Shown piece after piece: positions 5,608 to 11,553 of a DNA stretch of 11,553 nt (the first letter of the stretch is position 1; the number at the start of each line of letters is the position of its first letter). Under the pieces are notes generated by a model that made no database searches, had not been told where the DNA came from, and saw nothing but the letters and a program-made list of their open reading frames with translations. The stretch spans positions 1-11,553 of the forward strand of contig CAUHTB010000006.1 of NCBI GenBank assembly GCA_959608595.1, in the 5' to 3' direction. Source of the stretch: an uncultured Veillonella sp. Lineage in GTDB: Bacteria; Bacillota; Negativicutes; Veillonellales; Veillonellaceae. The position numbers and the translations under genes are program-made.

Positions 5608-7023
5608 ATGTATACAAAGTGTCAAGTTTTTACTCCTAATAACTATGTTCATGAATTATTAGATTCAGTTTCATATACTGAGCATTTATATGGGTTAAAA
5701 CTTCTAGAGAACTCCTGTGGTGATGGTAATATATTAAAGGAAGTTGTTAGTAGATATATTATAGATGGCATAAAGCATGGTTATTCTAAGAAAAGAATAG
5801 TAGCCGGTCTAGAATCGGATATATATGGATATGAAATAGATAGAAGACATTATAATAAATGCATTGATAATTTAAATCAAATTGCTAGGCGATTTAAATT
5901 GCCTGCTATTAAATGGAATATATTTAATCGAGATTATTTGTTTTCAAATGTAACAATGAAATATGATTTTATAATTGGCAATCCACCTTACTTAAATTAC
6001 AGTGAGATAGATGAATCAGTCCGATTAAATTTGAAAGAAAAATTTGAGACCTGTAAATCTGGAAAGTTTGATTATTGTTATGCTTTTATTGAAAAGAGTA
6101 TTTCGGAATTAAATGAAAATGGAAAATTTTCATATTTGGTTCCTGGGAGTATATTTAAAACTGTTTTTGGGAAGAATTTGCGTGAGAAAATTAAGTGTAA
6201 TTTAGTAGCTATTAAAGACTATAAAAGTTTAGATATTTTTAATGGTGCATTAGTAAAATCAGTAATTATTATTTTAGATAATTCTTATAATAATGAAGTA
6301 ATTAATTATATAGATATGTCTAACAAAACACAATTTACTATAGATAAAAAATCACTTCAAGAAAAATGGGTCTTTTCAAAATTTCAGTCGATTGCAACAA
6401 AAAGATTTGGAGATTATTTTAAAGTATCAAATACTATTGCGACACTATATAATAAAGCTTTTATTATAAAAAATATAGATCTAGAAAAAGATAAATATGT
6501 TGTTAATAATATTAAATTAGAAGAAAGTTTAATTAGGCCAGCATATTCACCCAAAAGTTTAAGATATGGGAGGAGAGAATTTATAATATTTCCTTATCTT
6601 ATAAAAGGGGGAGAGGTTGTAAAAATGACAGAAACTGAGTTTAAAGAACGGTTTCCAGGAGTTAGACATTATTTAACTTTATATAAAGATGAGTTACTTA
6701 GTCGTGACAGTGATAAAGGTTGCAAGTGGTTTGAGTATGGAAGATCTCAAGCTCTACGGTTAGTAAATAAAGAAAAATTGTTACTTTCTACCATTATTAC
6801 TAATACTGTATTAGTATATTCATTAAAAAGACAAGATTTACCTTATTCTGGATTAATTATCACAAAGCTATCAAATTCAGGACTGTCATTATCAATAGCT
6901 AAAAAGATTCTACAAAGTGGAGATTTCTTGAATTATATTAGAAGTATAGGTGTTCCATTAAATGGAAACTCAGTTAGAATTACATCTAAGGATATAGAGA
7001 ATTTTACTTTTAGGGAGATATAA
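5608..7023 (+). CDS. N6-adenine DNA methyltransferase, Eco57I/TaqI-like
   Basis: The 471-residue protein would transfer a methyl group from S-adenosylmethionine to adenine N6 in a specific DNA sequence. The N-terminal CQVFTPNNYV matches motif X (F-T-P). Motif I is ENSCGDGN (35-42), the acidic motif is GYEID (74-78), and the catalytic motif IV is NPPY (125-128) in YDFIIGNPPYLN. Motif VI-like SYLVPGSIF lies at 175-183. Residues 260-471 would hold the target recognition domain. No nuclease motif is seen, so cleavage must come from a partner, the HNH protein being the obvious one. GGAAGGAG (5588-5595) supports the start. It is the first gene of the operon, six bases ahead of the next. The recognition sequence cannot be predicted. 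Confidence 0.88.
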   Translation: MYTKCQVFTPNNYVHELLDSVSYTEHLYGLKLLENSCGDGNILKEVVSRYIIDGIKHGYSKKRIVAGLESDIYGYEIDRRHYNKCIDNLNQIARRFKLPAIKWNIFNRDYLFSNVTMKYDFIIGNPPYLNYSEIDESVRLNLKEKFETCKSGKFDYCYAFIEKSISELNENGKFSYLVPGSIFKTVFGKNLREKIKCNLVAIKDYKSLDIFNGALVKSVIIILDNSYNNEVINYIDMSNKTQFTIDKKSLQEKWVFSKFQSIATKRFGDYFKVSNTIATLYNKAFIIKNIDLEKDKYVVNNIKLEESLIRPAYSPKSLRYGRREFIIFPYLIKGGEVVKMTETEFKERFPGVRHYLTLYKDELLSRDSDKGCKWFEYGRSQALRLVNKEKLLLSTIITNTVLVYSLKRQDLPYSGLIITKLSNSGLSLSIAKKILQSGDFLNYIRSIGVPLNGNSVRITSKDIENFTFREI

Positions 7024-7029
7024 TACAAT

Positions 7030-9195
7030 ATGAGTAAATTAACCTATAAAATTGAGGATCACGTTATTGCTAAAGTTTTAGGCATACAGAACTTTACAAC
7101 TGATGAAGCTGCTGTTTTAGAGTTAGTTAAGAATGCTTATGATGCTGGTGCTACAAAAGTAGATTTAAGTTTTTTTGAATCTTCATTAGTCGTTAAAGAT
7201 GATGGAAAAGGAATGTCATTAGAAGATATTAAAAACTTATGGATGCATGTAGGTAAGAGTGATAAGGGTTATTCAGAAGTAGATCAAAATAATGAGGATC
7301 GTATATTATCTGGCAGTAAAGGTATTGGTCGTTTTGCATTAGCTCGATTAGGGTCTTGTGTAAAACTTTATAGTAAGAAAAAATCATTTGAAACTGTAAA
7401 GTGGGAGACAGACTGGAATGAAAGCTATGTAGAAATAGAAGAAAATAAGTCTGATTGGTCGAATGGGACAGAAATACATATATATGATTTAAGAAGTGTG
7501 TGGAGAAAGAGAAGATTAGAACAGCTTAAGGTATTTTTGGAGAGAACCTATAATGATAGTAAGATGTCTATTAGAATAATTAGTGAGAATTACAATGTCA
7601 CTTTATCTAATTATTTTCCAAAGCCTGAGGTTGGTATAAATTGTAAAAGTTATATTCATTTAGATATAAAATCTGGGGAGTTATTTGTTAATGTTAAGAG
7701 TGATGAGTTTAATGATTATGCGCAATCCTTTCTTCCCGATATAAATATTAAAGAATTTGAATTCAGACAAAATATTAATGTCTTATTAAGCAACTGGGAT
7801 AATGATGGAAGGGATTCTATAGATGAGGGTGATATTAACAAATTAATAGATGAGTTAGGCGATTTTAGTGCTGAATTCTTTTTTAATTTTAAGGCATCAA
7901 AGAATGATAAAGCTAAATATGAATATAAGTACACTGTTACTGATACAGTTCTTTCTAAAGGAATTGTTCTTTATCGTAATGCTTTTAGTTTATCTTCATA
8001 TGATGGAAATAAAGATTGGTTGAATTTAAATGCTCGTGCTCGTAAATCTCCAGCGGCTGCGACGCATGAAACAGGTGCATGGCGTGTTAGAGAAAATCAA
8101 ATAGCAGGATTCGTTTGTATTGATAAAGAAGAAAATCCTTTATTACAAGATTTGTCAAATCGACAGGGATTAGACGAAAATATTTATTATCATCTCTTAG
8201 TTGAAGTTATCTCCTTGGGGTTAAAGGAATTTGAACGTTATAGACAGTCAATCATTAGAGCTATAAAAAAACATAAAGAAAGTGAGCAAGGTGTATCGCC
8301 TAAGACGGATAATATAATTACTAAACTGTTGAGTAAAAAATGTAAAGTACAAGAATTATCCGATATAGAAGAGAAACAGTTGTTATCAGAAATTCAAGAT
8401 CTTAAAGAGTCGCTTAGAGCTAGAATTGGGACTGAAAGAGAGGCACAAGCTCGATATGAATATGATGTGAGATTATTGAATGTTCTGGCTACTATAGGTA
8501 TGAAAGTGGCGACTAGTGCCCATGAAATATATAATGATAGAAATCACTATATATCGTCGTATGATAATATTGAAAATGCATTAAAAGATTATGATATGTG
8601 GGATATTCTTCAGACCCCAGAGTATACTAGAATTAGTACTAAAAATATACCTAAAATCATTGAAAAAGGTAGAAACTCAATGAAGCGCATTGTTAGAATA
8701 ATTGATACTGTATTACAAAAAAGTGAAGTTCAACGATTTATTCCTAAGAGTGTAGATTTAAAGGGATTAATAGAGAATATTGTTAAGCAGTGGAAAGCTG
8801 ATTATAATAGGGTTAATTTTAATTTAGATATTCAAAATGGTATTGTGGTTAATTTATCGGATGATGTATTATGGACAATTTTTGATAATTTAATATTAAA
8901 TTCCATTCAGCAGAACTCTGGAAATGTAATAATTACTATTGAGGTGACTGTAAAGAATAATACAATTCAATTTAACTATCATGATAATGGTAAAGGATTA
9001 GCAAAAAAGTATTTAGCAAGACCTAGATTAATTCTTGAACCACATGAGTCTACACGTAATGGTGGACATGGCTTGGGAATGTGGATTGTATATAATACCA
9101 TATTATCCTTACGTGGAGAAATAGACTCTATTGATGGTTATAATGGTTTTAATATTATATTCTATATAAGGGAGATGAGCAGTATTGGAAATTAA
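7030..9195 (+). CDS. Soluble dual-GHKL protein: MORC/MutL-like ATPase plus histidine-kinase-like domain
   Basis: The 721-residue protein has two GHKL ATP-binding sites. The N-terminal one has E31-L-V-K-N35-A-Y-D38-A (N box), D58-G-K-G61-M (G1) and S94-G-S-K-G-I-G100-R (G2), as in MORC/Hsp90/MutL ATPases. Residues 325-390 carry the conserved block of defence-associated relatives: DWLNLNARARKSP, then NQIAGFV and DLSNRQGLDEN (374-384). A charged, probably coiled-coil stretch lies at 440-480. A DHp-like helix pair follows at 485-565, with H498-E499 as candidate phosphoacceptor. The C-terminal HATPase has N620-L-x-x-N624, D652-N-G-K-G656 and G678-G-H-G-L-G683. No membrane segment or signal peptide is present, so it would sense something in the cytoplasm. 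AGGGAGA (7012-7018) supports the start. Confidence 0.82.
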   Translation: MSKLTYKIEDHVIAKVLGIQNFTTDEAAVLELVKNAYDAGATKVDLSFFESSLVVKDDGKGMSLEDIKNLWMHVGKSDKGYSEVDQNNEDRILSGSKGIGRFALARLGSCVKLYSKKKSFETVKWETDWNESYVEIEENKSDWSNGTEIHIYDLRSVWRKRRLEQLKVFLERTYNDSKMSIRIISENYNVTLSNYFPKPEVGINCKSYIHLDIKSGELFVNVKSDEFNDYAQSFLPDINIKEFEFRQNINVLLSNWDNDGRDSIDEGDINKLIDELGDFSAEFFFNFKASKNDKAKYEYKYTVTDTVLSKGIVLYRNAFSLSSYDGNKDWLNLNARARKSPAAATHETGAWRVRENQIAGFVCIDKEENPLLQDLSNRQGLDENIYYHLLVEVISLGLKEFERYRQSIIRAIKKHKESEQGVSPKTDNIITKLLSKKCKVQELSDIEEKQLLSEIQDLKESLRARIGTEREAQARYEYDVRLLNVLATIGMKVATSAHEIYNDRNHYISSYDNIENALKDYDMWDILQTPEYTRISTKNIPKIIEKGRNSMKRIVRIIDTVLQKSEVQRFIPKSVDLKGLIENIVKQWKADYNRVNFNLDIQNGIVVNLSDDVLWTIFDNLILNSIQQNSGNVIITIEVTVKNNTIQFNYHDNGKGLAKKYLARPRLILEPHESTRNGGHGLGMWIVYNTILSLRGEIDSIDGYNGFNIIFYIREMSSIGN

Positions 9196-9805
9196 AATTT
9201 GTTATGTAGATGATAATCTTGATCCTTTTCTTGTAGGGTATTTAGATAAATATGTGTGTAATAGTCCAGATTATAAATATGTAGAGTATGAAGTAAGCCC
9301 TTCTTTGTCGTATAATGATTTACTCACGAACGAAACAATTAATGTGTCGGATATTTTAATTATTGATTCAAGGCTATTTGAAGAAGTGGAATATACAGAG
9401 AATACGTTAACGGGTGAAGAACTTCGTTTTATTATAAGAAAAGTATTTCCCTATAAAGAGGTTCTGGTTATAAGTCAAAATGATACACATGAATATGATA
9501 TAGAATCTAAATTTAAACCTTCAAGTCCCCTAGCGGATAGTAGCTTTGAGATGTATGAAGAGGAAGCTAGTCAGTTTTATAATGAAAGGCTCCTTCCTAA
9601 AATTATAGACTCTAGAAGATCTATAGAATCTACTAAAAAGTTATTGGATAGAATAAGTAATAAAGGCTATATGAATAGTAGTATATTGTTAGAGCAGATT
9701 AGAGATACAATTGATGGTGATAATATCTATACAGAGTTAAGCAAAGAAGATATTGATAGCTTGATTGATAACTTTACTCAACTGAGAAAGGAACTAAATG
9801 TGTGA
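9185..9805 (+). CDS. Receiver-like (response regulator) protein without a DNA-binding domain
   Basis: The 206-residue protein begins MEIKICYVDDN, with the acidic pair D9-D10 at the end of strand 1. ILIIDSRLFEE places the likely phosphoacceptor D61 at the end of strand 3. VLVISQND puts S97 at the conserved T/S position. The conserved lysine is not clear; K109 is a weak candidate. Residues 120-206 are predicted mostly helical and contain no helix-turn-helix, nuclease or enzyme motif that I recognise. The start is TTG at 9185, supported by AGGGAG (9169-9174) and by the fold beginning there. It overlaps the kinase gene by 11 bases, so the two are probably made in proportion. It is the natural phosphorylation partner of the kinase domain and may pass the signal to the HNH nuclease. 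Confidence 0.68.
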   Translation: MEIKICYVDDNLDPFLVGYLDKYVCNSPDYKYVEYEVSPSLSYNDLLTNETINVSDILIIDSRLFEEVEYTENTLTGEELRFIIRKVFPYKEVLVISQNDTHEYDIESKFKPSSPLADSSFEMYEEEASQFYNERLLPKIIDSRRSIESTKKLLDRISNKGYMNSSILLEQIRDTIDGDNIYTELSKEDIDSLIDNFTQLRKELNV

Positions 9806-10448
9806 GGATTACAGACTAACTCGTTATTGTGATGATTATCATGATATTAATGAGAGAAAGCAAAAGCTTGAAGCTTTAATAAGGCGAGAGTGGCCACAAA
9901 CACGAATAATATATAATAAGATTAGAAATCGTGAATTACACTATATTGATGAGTTTATGCAAATTTACAATTTTCGGTGTGCTTATTGTGGTGTTTCTAA
10001 TCGTGTATTGATGAATGTTCATTTATTTGAAGTTGACCATTTCGTTTGTGAGTCTTCGTTTTCTGGCTCATCTAAAGGTGTAGACTCCGGATGTATTTCT
10101 AATTTGGTATTATCATGTAAATGTTGTAATCGAGATAAAAGTAATTTCACATGGCCAACTGAATACAACCAATTACTTCATCCTGATGTGGGCGAGCTTA
10201 AACATATTTTTGTAAGAGATAATAGGTACTATATCCGTATAGCTAAGACCTATGAATCTGATGATGTAATTTTAGGGTTTTATAGGCAATTGAAACTTGG
10301 AAGTCAAAAAAGAAGACTTGATTATCTTTTAATCGAAATGATTGGATTAAAAGAGCATTTGGATATGAAAATTCCGAATTCTGGAAGTTTAGGTTTGTTA
10401 AGGTCATGTATTGATTTGTTATTGAGAAGACGGAATGCTATGTATTAA
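9798..10448 (+). CDS. HNH endonuclease, probable effector of the defence operon
   Basis: The 216-residue protein has an HNH fold at about 55-120. Zinc ligands are C61-A-Y-C64 and C107-K-C-C110. The catalytic motif is V79-D80-H81, with N102 in SNLVLSC and N111 in CNRDKSNF. The first 55 residues are charged and helical, and the last 95 have no recognisable domain, so there is no obvious DNA recognition module of its own. The HNH core resembles those of other defence nucleases such as the PtuB type, but this is only a motif-level likeness. The ATG at 9798 has AAAGGA (9787-9792) and overlaps the receiver gene by eight bases. Its likely role is cleavage of foreign or unmodified DNA under control of the upstream proteins. 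Confidence 0.85.
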   Translation: MCEDYRLTRYCDDYHDINERKQKLEALIRREWPQTRIIYNKIRNRELHYIDEFMQIYNFRCAYCGVSNRVLMNVHLFEVDHFVCESSFSGSSKGVDSGCISNLVLSCKCCNRDKSNFTWPTEYNQLLHPDVGELKHIFVRDNRYYIRIAKTYESDDVILGFYRQLKLGSQKRRLDYLLIEMIGLKEHLDMKIPNSGSLGLLRSCIDLLLRRRNAMY

Positions 10449-10480
10449 TTTATATTTTGTGTGGATAAAATATAAATTAG
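10445..10480. repeat. AT-only inverted repeat spanning the HNH stop codon
   Basis: A 13-base perfect inverted repeat pairs 10446-10458 (TAATTTATATTTT) with 10467-10479 around an eight-base loop (GTGTGGAT). The HNH stop codon TAA (10446-10448) forms the base of the stem. No T run follows, so it is a poor intrinsic terminator. It may protect the 3' end of the mRNA. Confidence 0.6.
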
Positions 10481-10485
10481 ATTAT

Positions 10486-10518
10486 ATAAAGATATTATTA
10501 AGTTAAGAATATCTTTAT
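10486..10518. repeat. Second inverted repeat after the defence operon
   Basis: ATAAAGATATT (10486-10496) pairs perfectly over 11 bases with AATATCTTTAT (10508-10518), around an 11-base loop. It is AT-rich and lacks a T tract. Confidence 0.55.
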
Positions 10519-10549
10519 GTAAAGTTTTATAGTTTATACTTAAAATAGT

Positions 10550-10592
10550 AGAGGGAATCTTTTTATCTTTATATGTTAAAGAGATTCCTTTT
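10550..10592 (+). terminator. Rho-independent terminator of the defence operon
   Basis: A 15-base stem pairs 10550-10564 with 10578-10592, including three G-T wobbles and a GGAATC core, around a 13-base loop. The 3' arm ends in CCTTTT. It is the third and most terminator-like of three consecutive hairpins after the HNH gene. It separates the block from the acetyltransferase gene. Confidence 0.7.
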
Positions 10593-10648
10593 ATAGTATT
10601 TAAATGTTTATGAAGGATTAAAATAACTTTTAATGATAATAGGGTTTT

Positions 10649-11149
10649 ATGAGTGAATTAGTAATTCGACCAATTACACAGGATGATATAGCATCTTGTT
10701 TAGATATTTATAATTACGAGGTAGTAAACGGCGTAGCCACCCTTGATCTTGAACCTCGTACGTTGCCAGAGTGGCAGGAGTGGTTTGATGCGCATAAAAC
10801 GTCTGAGCACTGCATTTTTGTAGGGCTTATGGACGATGTTGTGGTAGGCTATGCATCGCTTTCACCATATAGAACGAAGGATGCTTTCAAAAGTACCGTC
10901 GAGTTATCTATCTACATTCATCAAGAGTATCGCGGCAAAGGCGTGGCGTCTAAATTGATGGCTCATATATTAGAGCATGCGAAAGAAACGGAAACATTAC
11001 ATACGGTGGTGTCTGTCATTACGGCGGGAAATGCGGCAAGTACAGCACTGCATGAACGGTTTGGATTTACCTATTGTGGTCTAACACCGCAAGTTGGTTT
11101 TAAACATGGTAAATATCAGGATACCGAAACATACGCATTATTGGTATAA
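10649..11149 (+). CDS. GNAT N-acetyltransferase, phosphinothricin/L-amino-acid acetyltransferase type
   Basis: The 166-residue protein would move the acetyl group of acetyl-CoA to an amino group. It has the subfamily layout: LVIRPITQDDIASCLDIYNY at the start, V84-E85-L-S-I-Y-I carrying the glutamate thought to help deprotonate the substrate, the acetyl-CoA loop Y94-R-G-K-G98-V-A, and N128 to F140 (NAASTALHERFGF), typical of the PAT/Bar and MnaT group. Members detoxify phosphinothricin, methionine sulfone or sulfoximine, but the natural substrate here is unknown. The start is supported mainly by family alignment; only a short AGGG (10641-10644) precedes it. Base composition returns to that of the ECF genes, so it appears to be native flanking DNA. 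Confidence 0.88.
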   Translation: MSELVIRPITQDDIASCLDIYNYEVVNGVATLDLEPRTLPEWQEWFDAHKTSEHCIFVGLMDDVVVGYASLSPYRTKDAFKSTVELSIYIHQEYRGKGVASKLMAHILEHAKETETLHTVVSVITAGNAASTALHERFGFTYCGLTPQVGFKHGKYQDTETYALLV

Positions 11150-11164
11150 TCAAACGTAGATAAT

Positions 11165-11242
11165 AATACGATATATAAATTAGGTATATGAATTAGGTAC
11201 ATAAATTAGATATATAAATTAGATATATTAATACGATATATT
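11165..11242. repeat. Six tandem copies of a 13-base AT-rich repeat
   Basis: The copies are exactly adjacent, at 11165, 11178, 11191, 11204, 11217 and 11230. They read AATACGATATATA, AATTAGGTATATG, AATTAGGTACATA, AATTAGATATATA, AATTAGATATATT and AATACGATATATT. The first and last differ by one base, so the array is nearly symmetric in its variants. A degenerate seventh copy may follow at 11243-11255. The array lies between the acetyltransferase stop and the histidinol-phosphatase start, 60 bases before the latter. It could be a variable-number repeat, a binding array or a chance-expanded promoter spacer. Confidence 0.85.
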
Positions 11243-11301
11243 AATAATGTACAGATGATAGATAAGGGTTCGCTACGGGTTAGGGCGAATAGGGTGATTG
11301 A

Positions 11302-11553
11302 ATGAACATGAAAGATGAACGGCAGTTCGTTGGATACAGCAAGTATCGCAGCCGTCTTGTAGATGGTCATGTGCATACAGAATTGTGTCCCCATGGTAGT
11401 GGGGATCGAACTGCATTGATGATTGAAAAGGCCATCGAGTTGCGCATTGAAAAGGTATGCCTTACAGAGCACGCGCCGTTGCCAAAGGCTTTTGCAGCTG
11501 AATACGGTGGTGACCAAAAGGCTTATGACACAGCGTCTTTGAAATTGAACCAA
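11302..11553 (+). CDS. PHP-family histidinol-phosphatase (HisK/HisJ type), N-terminal part
   Basis: The reading frame stays open to the window edge, giving 84 codons. L19-V-D-G-H23-V-H25-T-E-L-C-P-H31-G-S-G-D35 is the metal-binding H-x-H motif in the form typical of PHP histidinol-phosphatases. L54-T-E56-H57-A-P-L-P is the second metal-site motif. The enzyme hydrolyses L-histidinol phosphate to histidinol, the penultimate step group of histidine synthesis, using a cluster of divalent metals in the cytoplasm. AGGGTGA (11291-11297) precedes the ATG at 11302; an ATG at 11308 is an alternative start. The full-length family is about 260-280 residues, so roughly two thirds is missing. An antisense ORF in the same DNA is not real. 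Confidence 0.85.
   Translation, partial: MNMKDERQFVGYSKYRSRLVDGHVHTELCPHGSGDRTALMIEKAIELRIEKVCLTEHAPLPKAFAAEYGGDQKAYDTASLKLNQ

Noticed and set aside
11165..11242. Possible CRISPR-like repeat array
   Set aside because: The 13-base units are directly adjacent with no spacers and no cas genes are nearby; this is a tandem repeat.
11206..11553. Minus-strand ORF open to the window edge
   Set aside because: It is antisense to the clear PHP-motif frame starting at 11302 and its translation resembles no protein family.

Overview
The window looks like a low-GC Gram-positive-type bacterium. Shine-Dalgarno sites are strong, spacers are AT-rich, and it carries an ECF-type transporter and a PHP-type histidinol-phosphatase. 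The style resembles Negativicutes such as Veillonella, but that is an inference from gene types, not a search result. Most genes are housekeeping or accessory metabolism. The exception is the block at about 5608-10448, which is much more AT-rich and looks like an acquired defence cassette.

Layout, left to right. Positions 1-34 hold the start of a minus-strand gene that reads like a ribokinase/PfkB sugar kinase. Positions 35-354 hold no convincing gene but do contain a 60-base nested inverted repeat (269-328). A 60-residue minus-strand ORF (355-537) and an NAD(P)-binding SDR-type protein (574-1230, minus) may share a transcript. A Phd/YefM-RelE/ParE toxin-antitoxin pair follows (1542-2110), with a good promoter, a candidate operator palindrome and a terminator. 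Next is a three-gene ECF transporter operon (2253-5331): an S-component fused to an ATPase, a second ATPase, and EcfT. Motif changes in the two ATPases all fall on one of the two composite ATP sites.

The block at 5608-10448 is four tightly packed or overlapping genes on the plus strand. They encode an Eco57I/TaqI-like N6-adenine DNA methyltransferase, a 721-residue soluble protein with a MORC/MutL-like GHKL ATPase domain at its N-terminus and a histidine-kinase-like GHKL domain at its C-terminus, a stand-alone receiver-like protein, and an HNH endonuclease. The simplest model is a restriction-modification-like anti-phage system in which a cytosolic sensor kinase and receiver gate the nuclease. 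This is the most interesting part of the window. I cannot match it to a named system from memory, although related GHKL ATPases are known in restriction-modification neighbourhoods.

After a cluster of inverted repeats (10445-10592) come a GNAT acetyltransferase of the phosphinothricin-acetyltransferase type (10649-11149), an array of six 13-base tandem repeats (11165-11242), and the first 84 codons of a PHP-family histidinol-phosphatase (11302 to the window edge).
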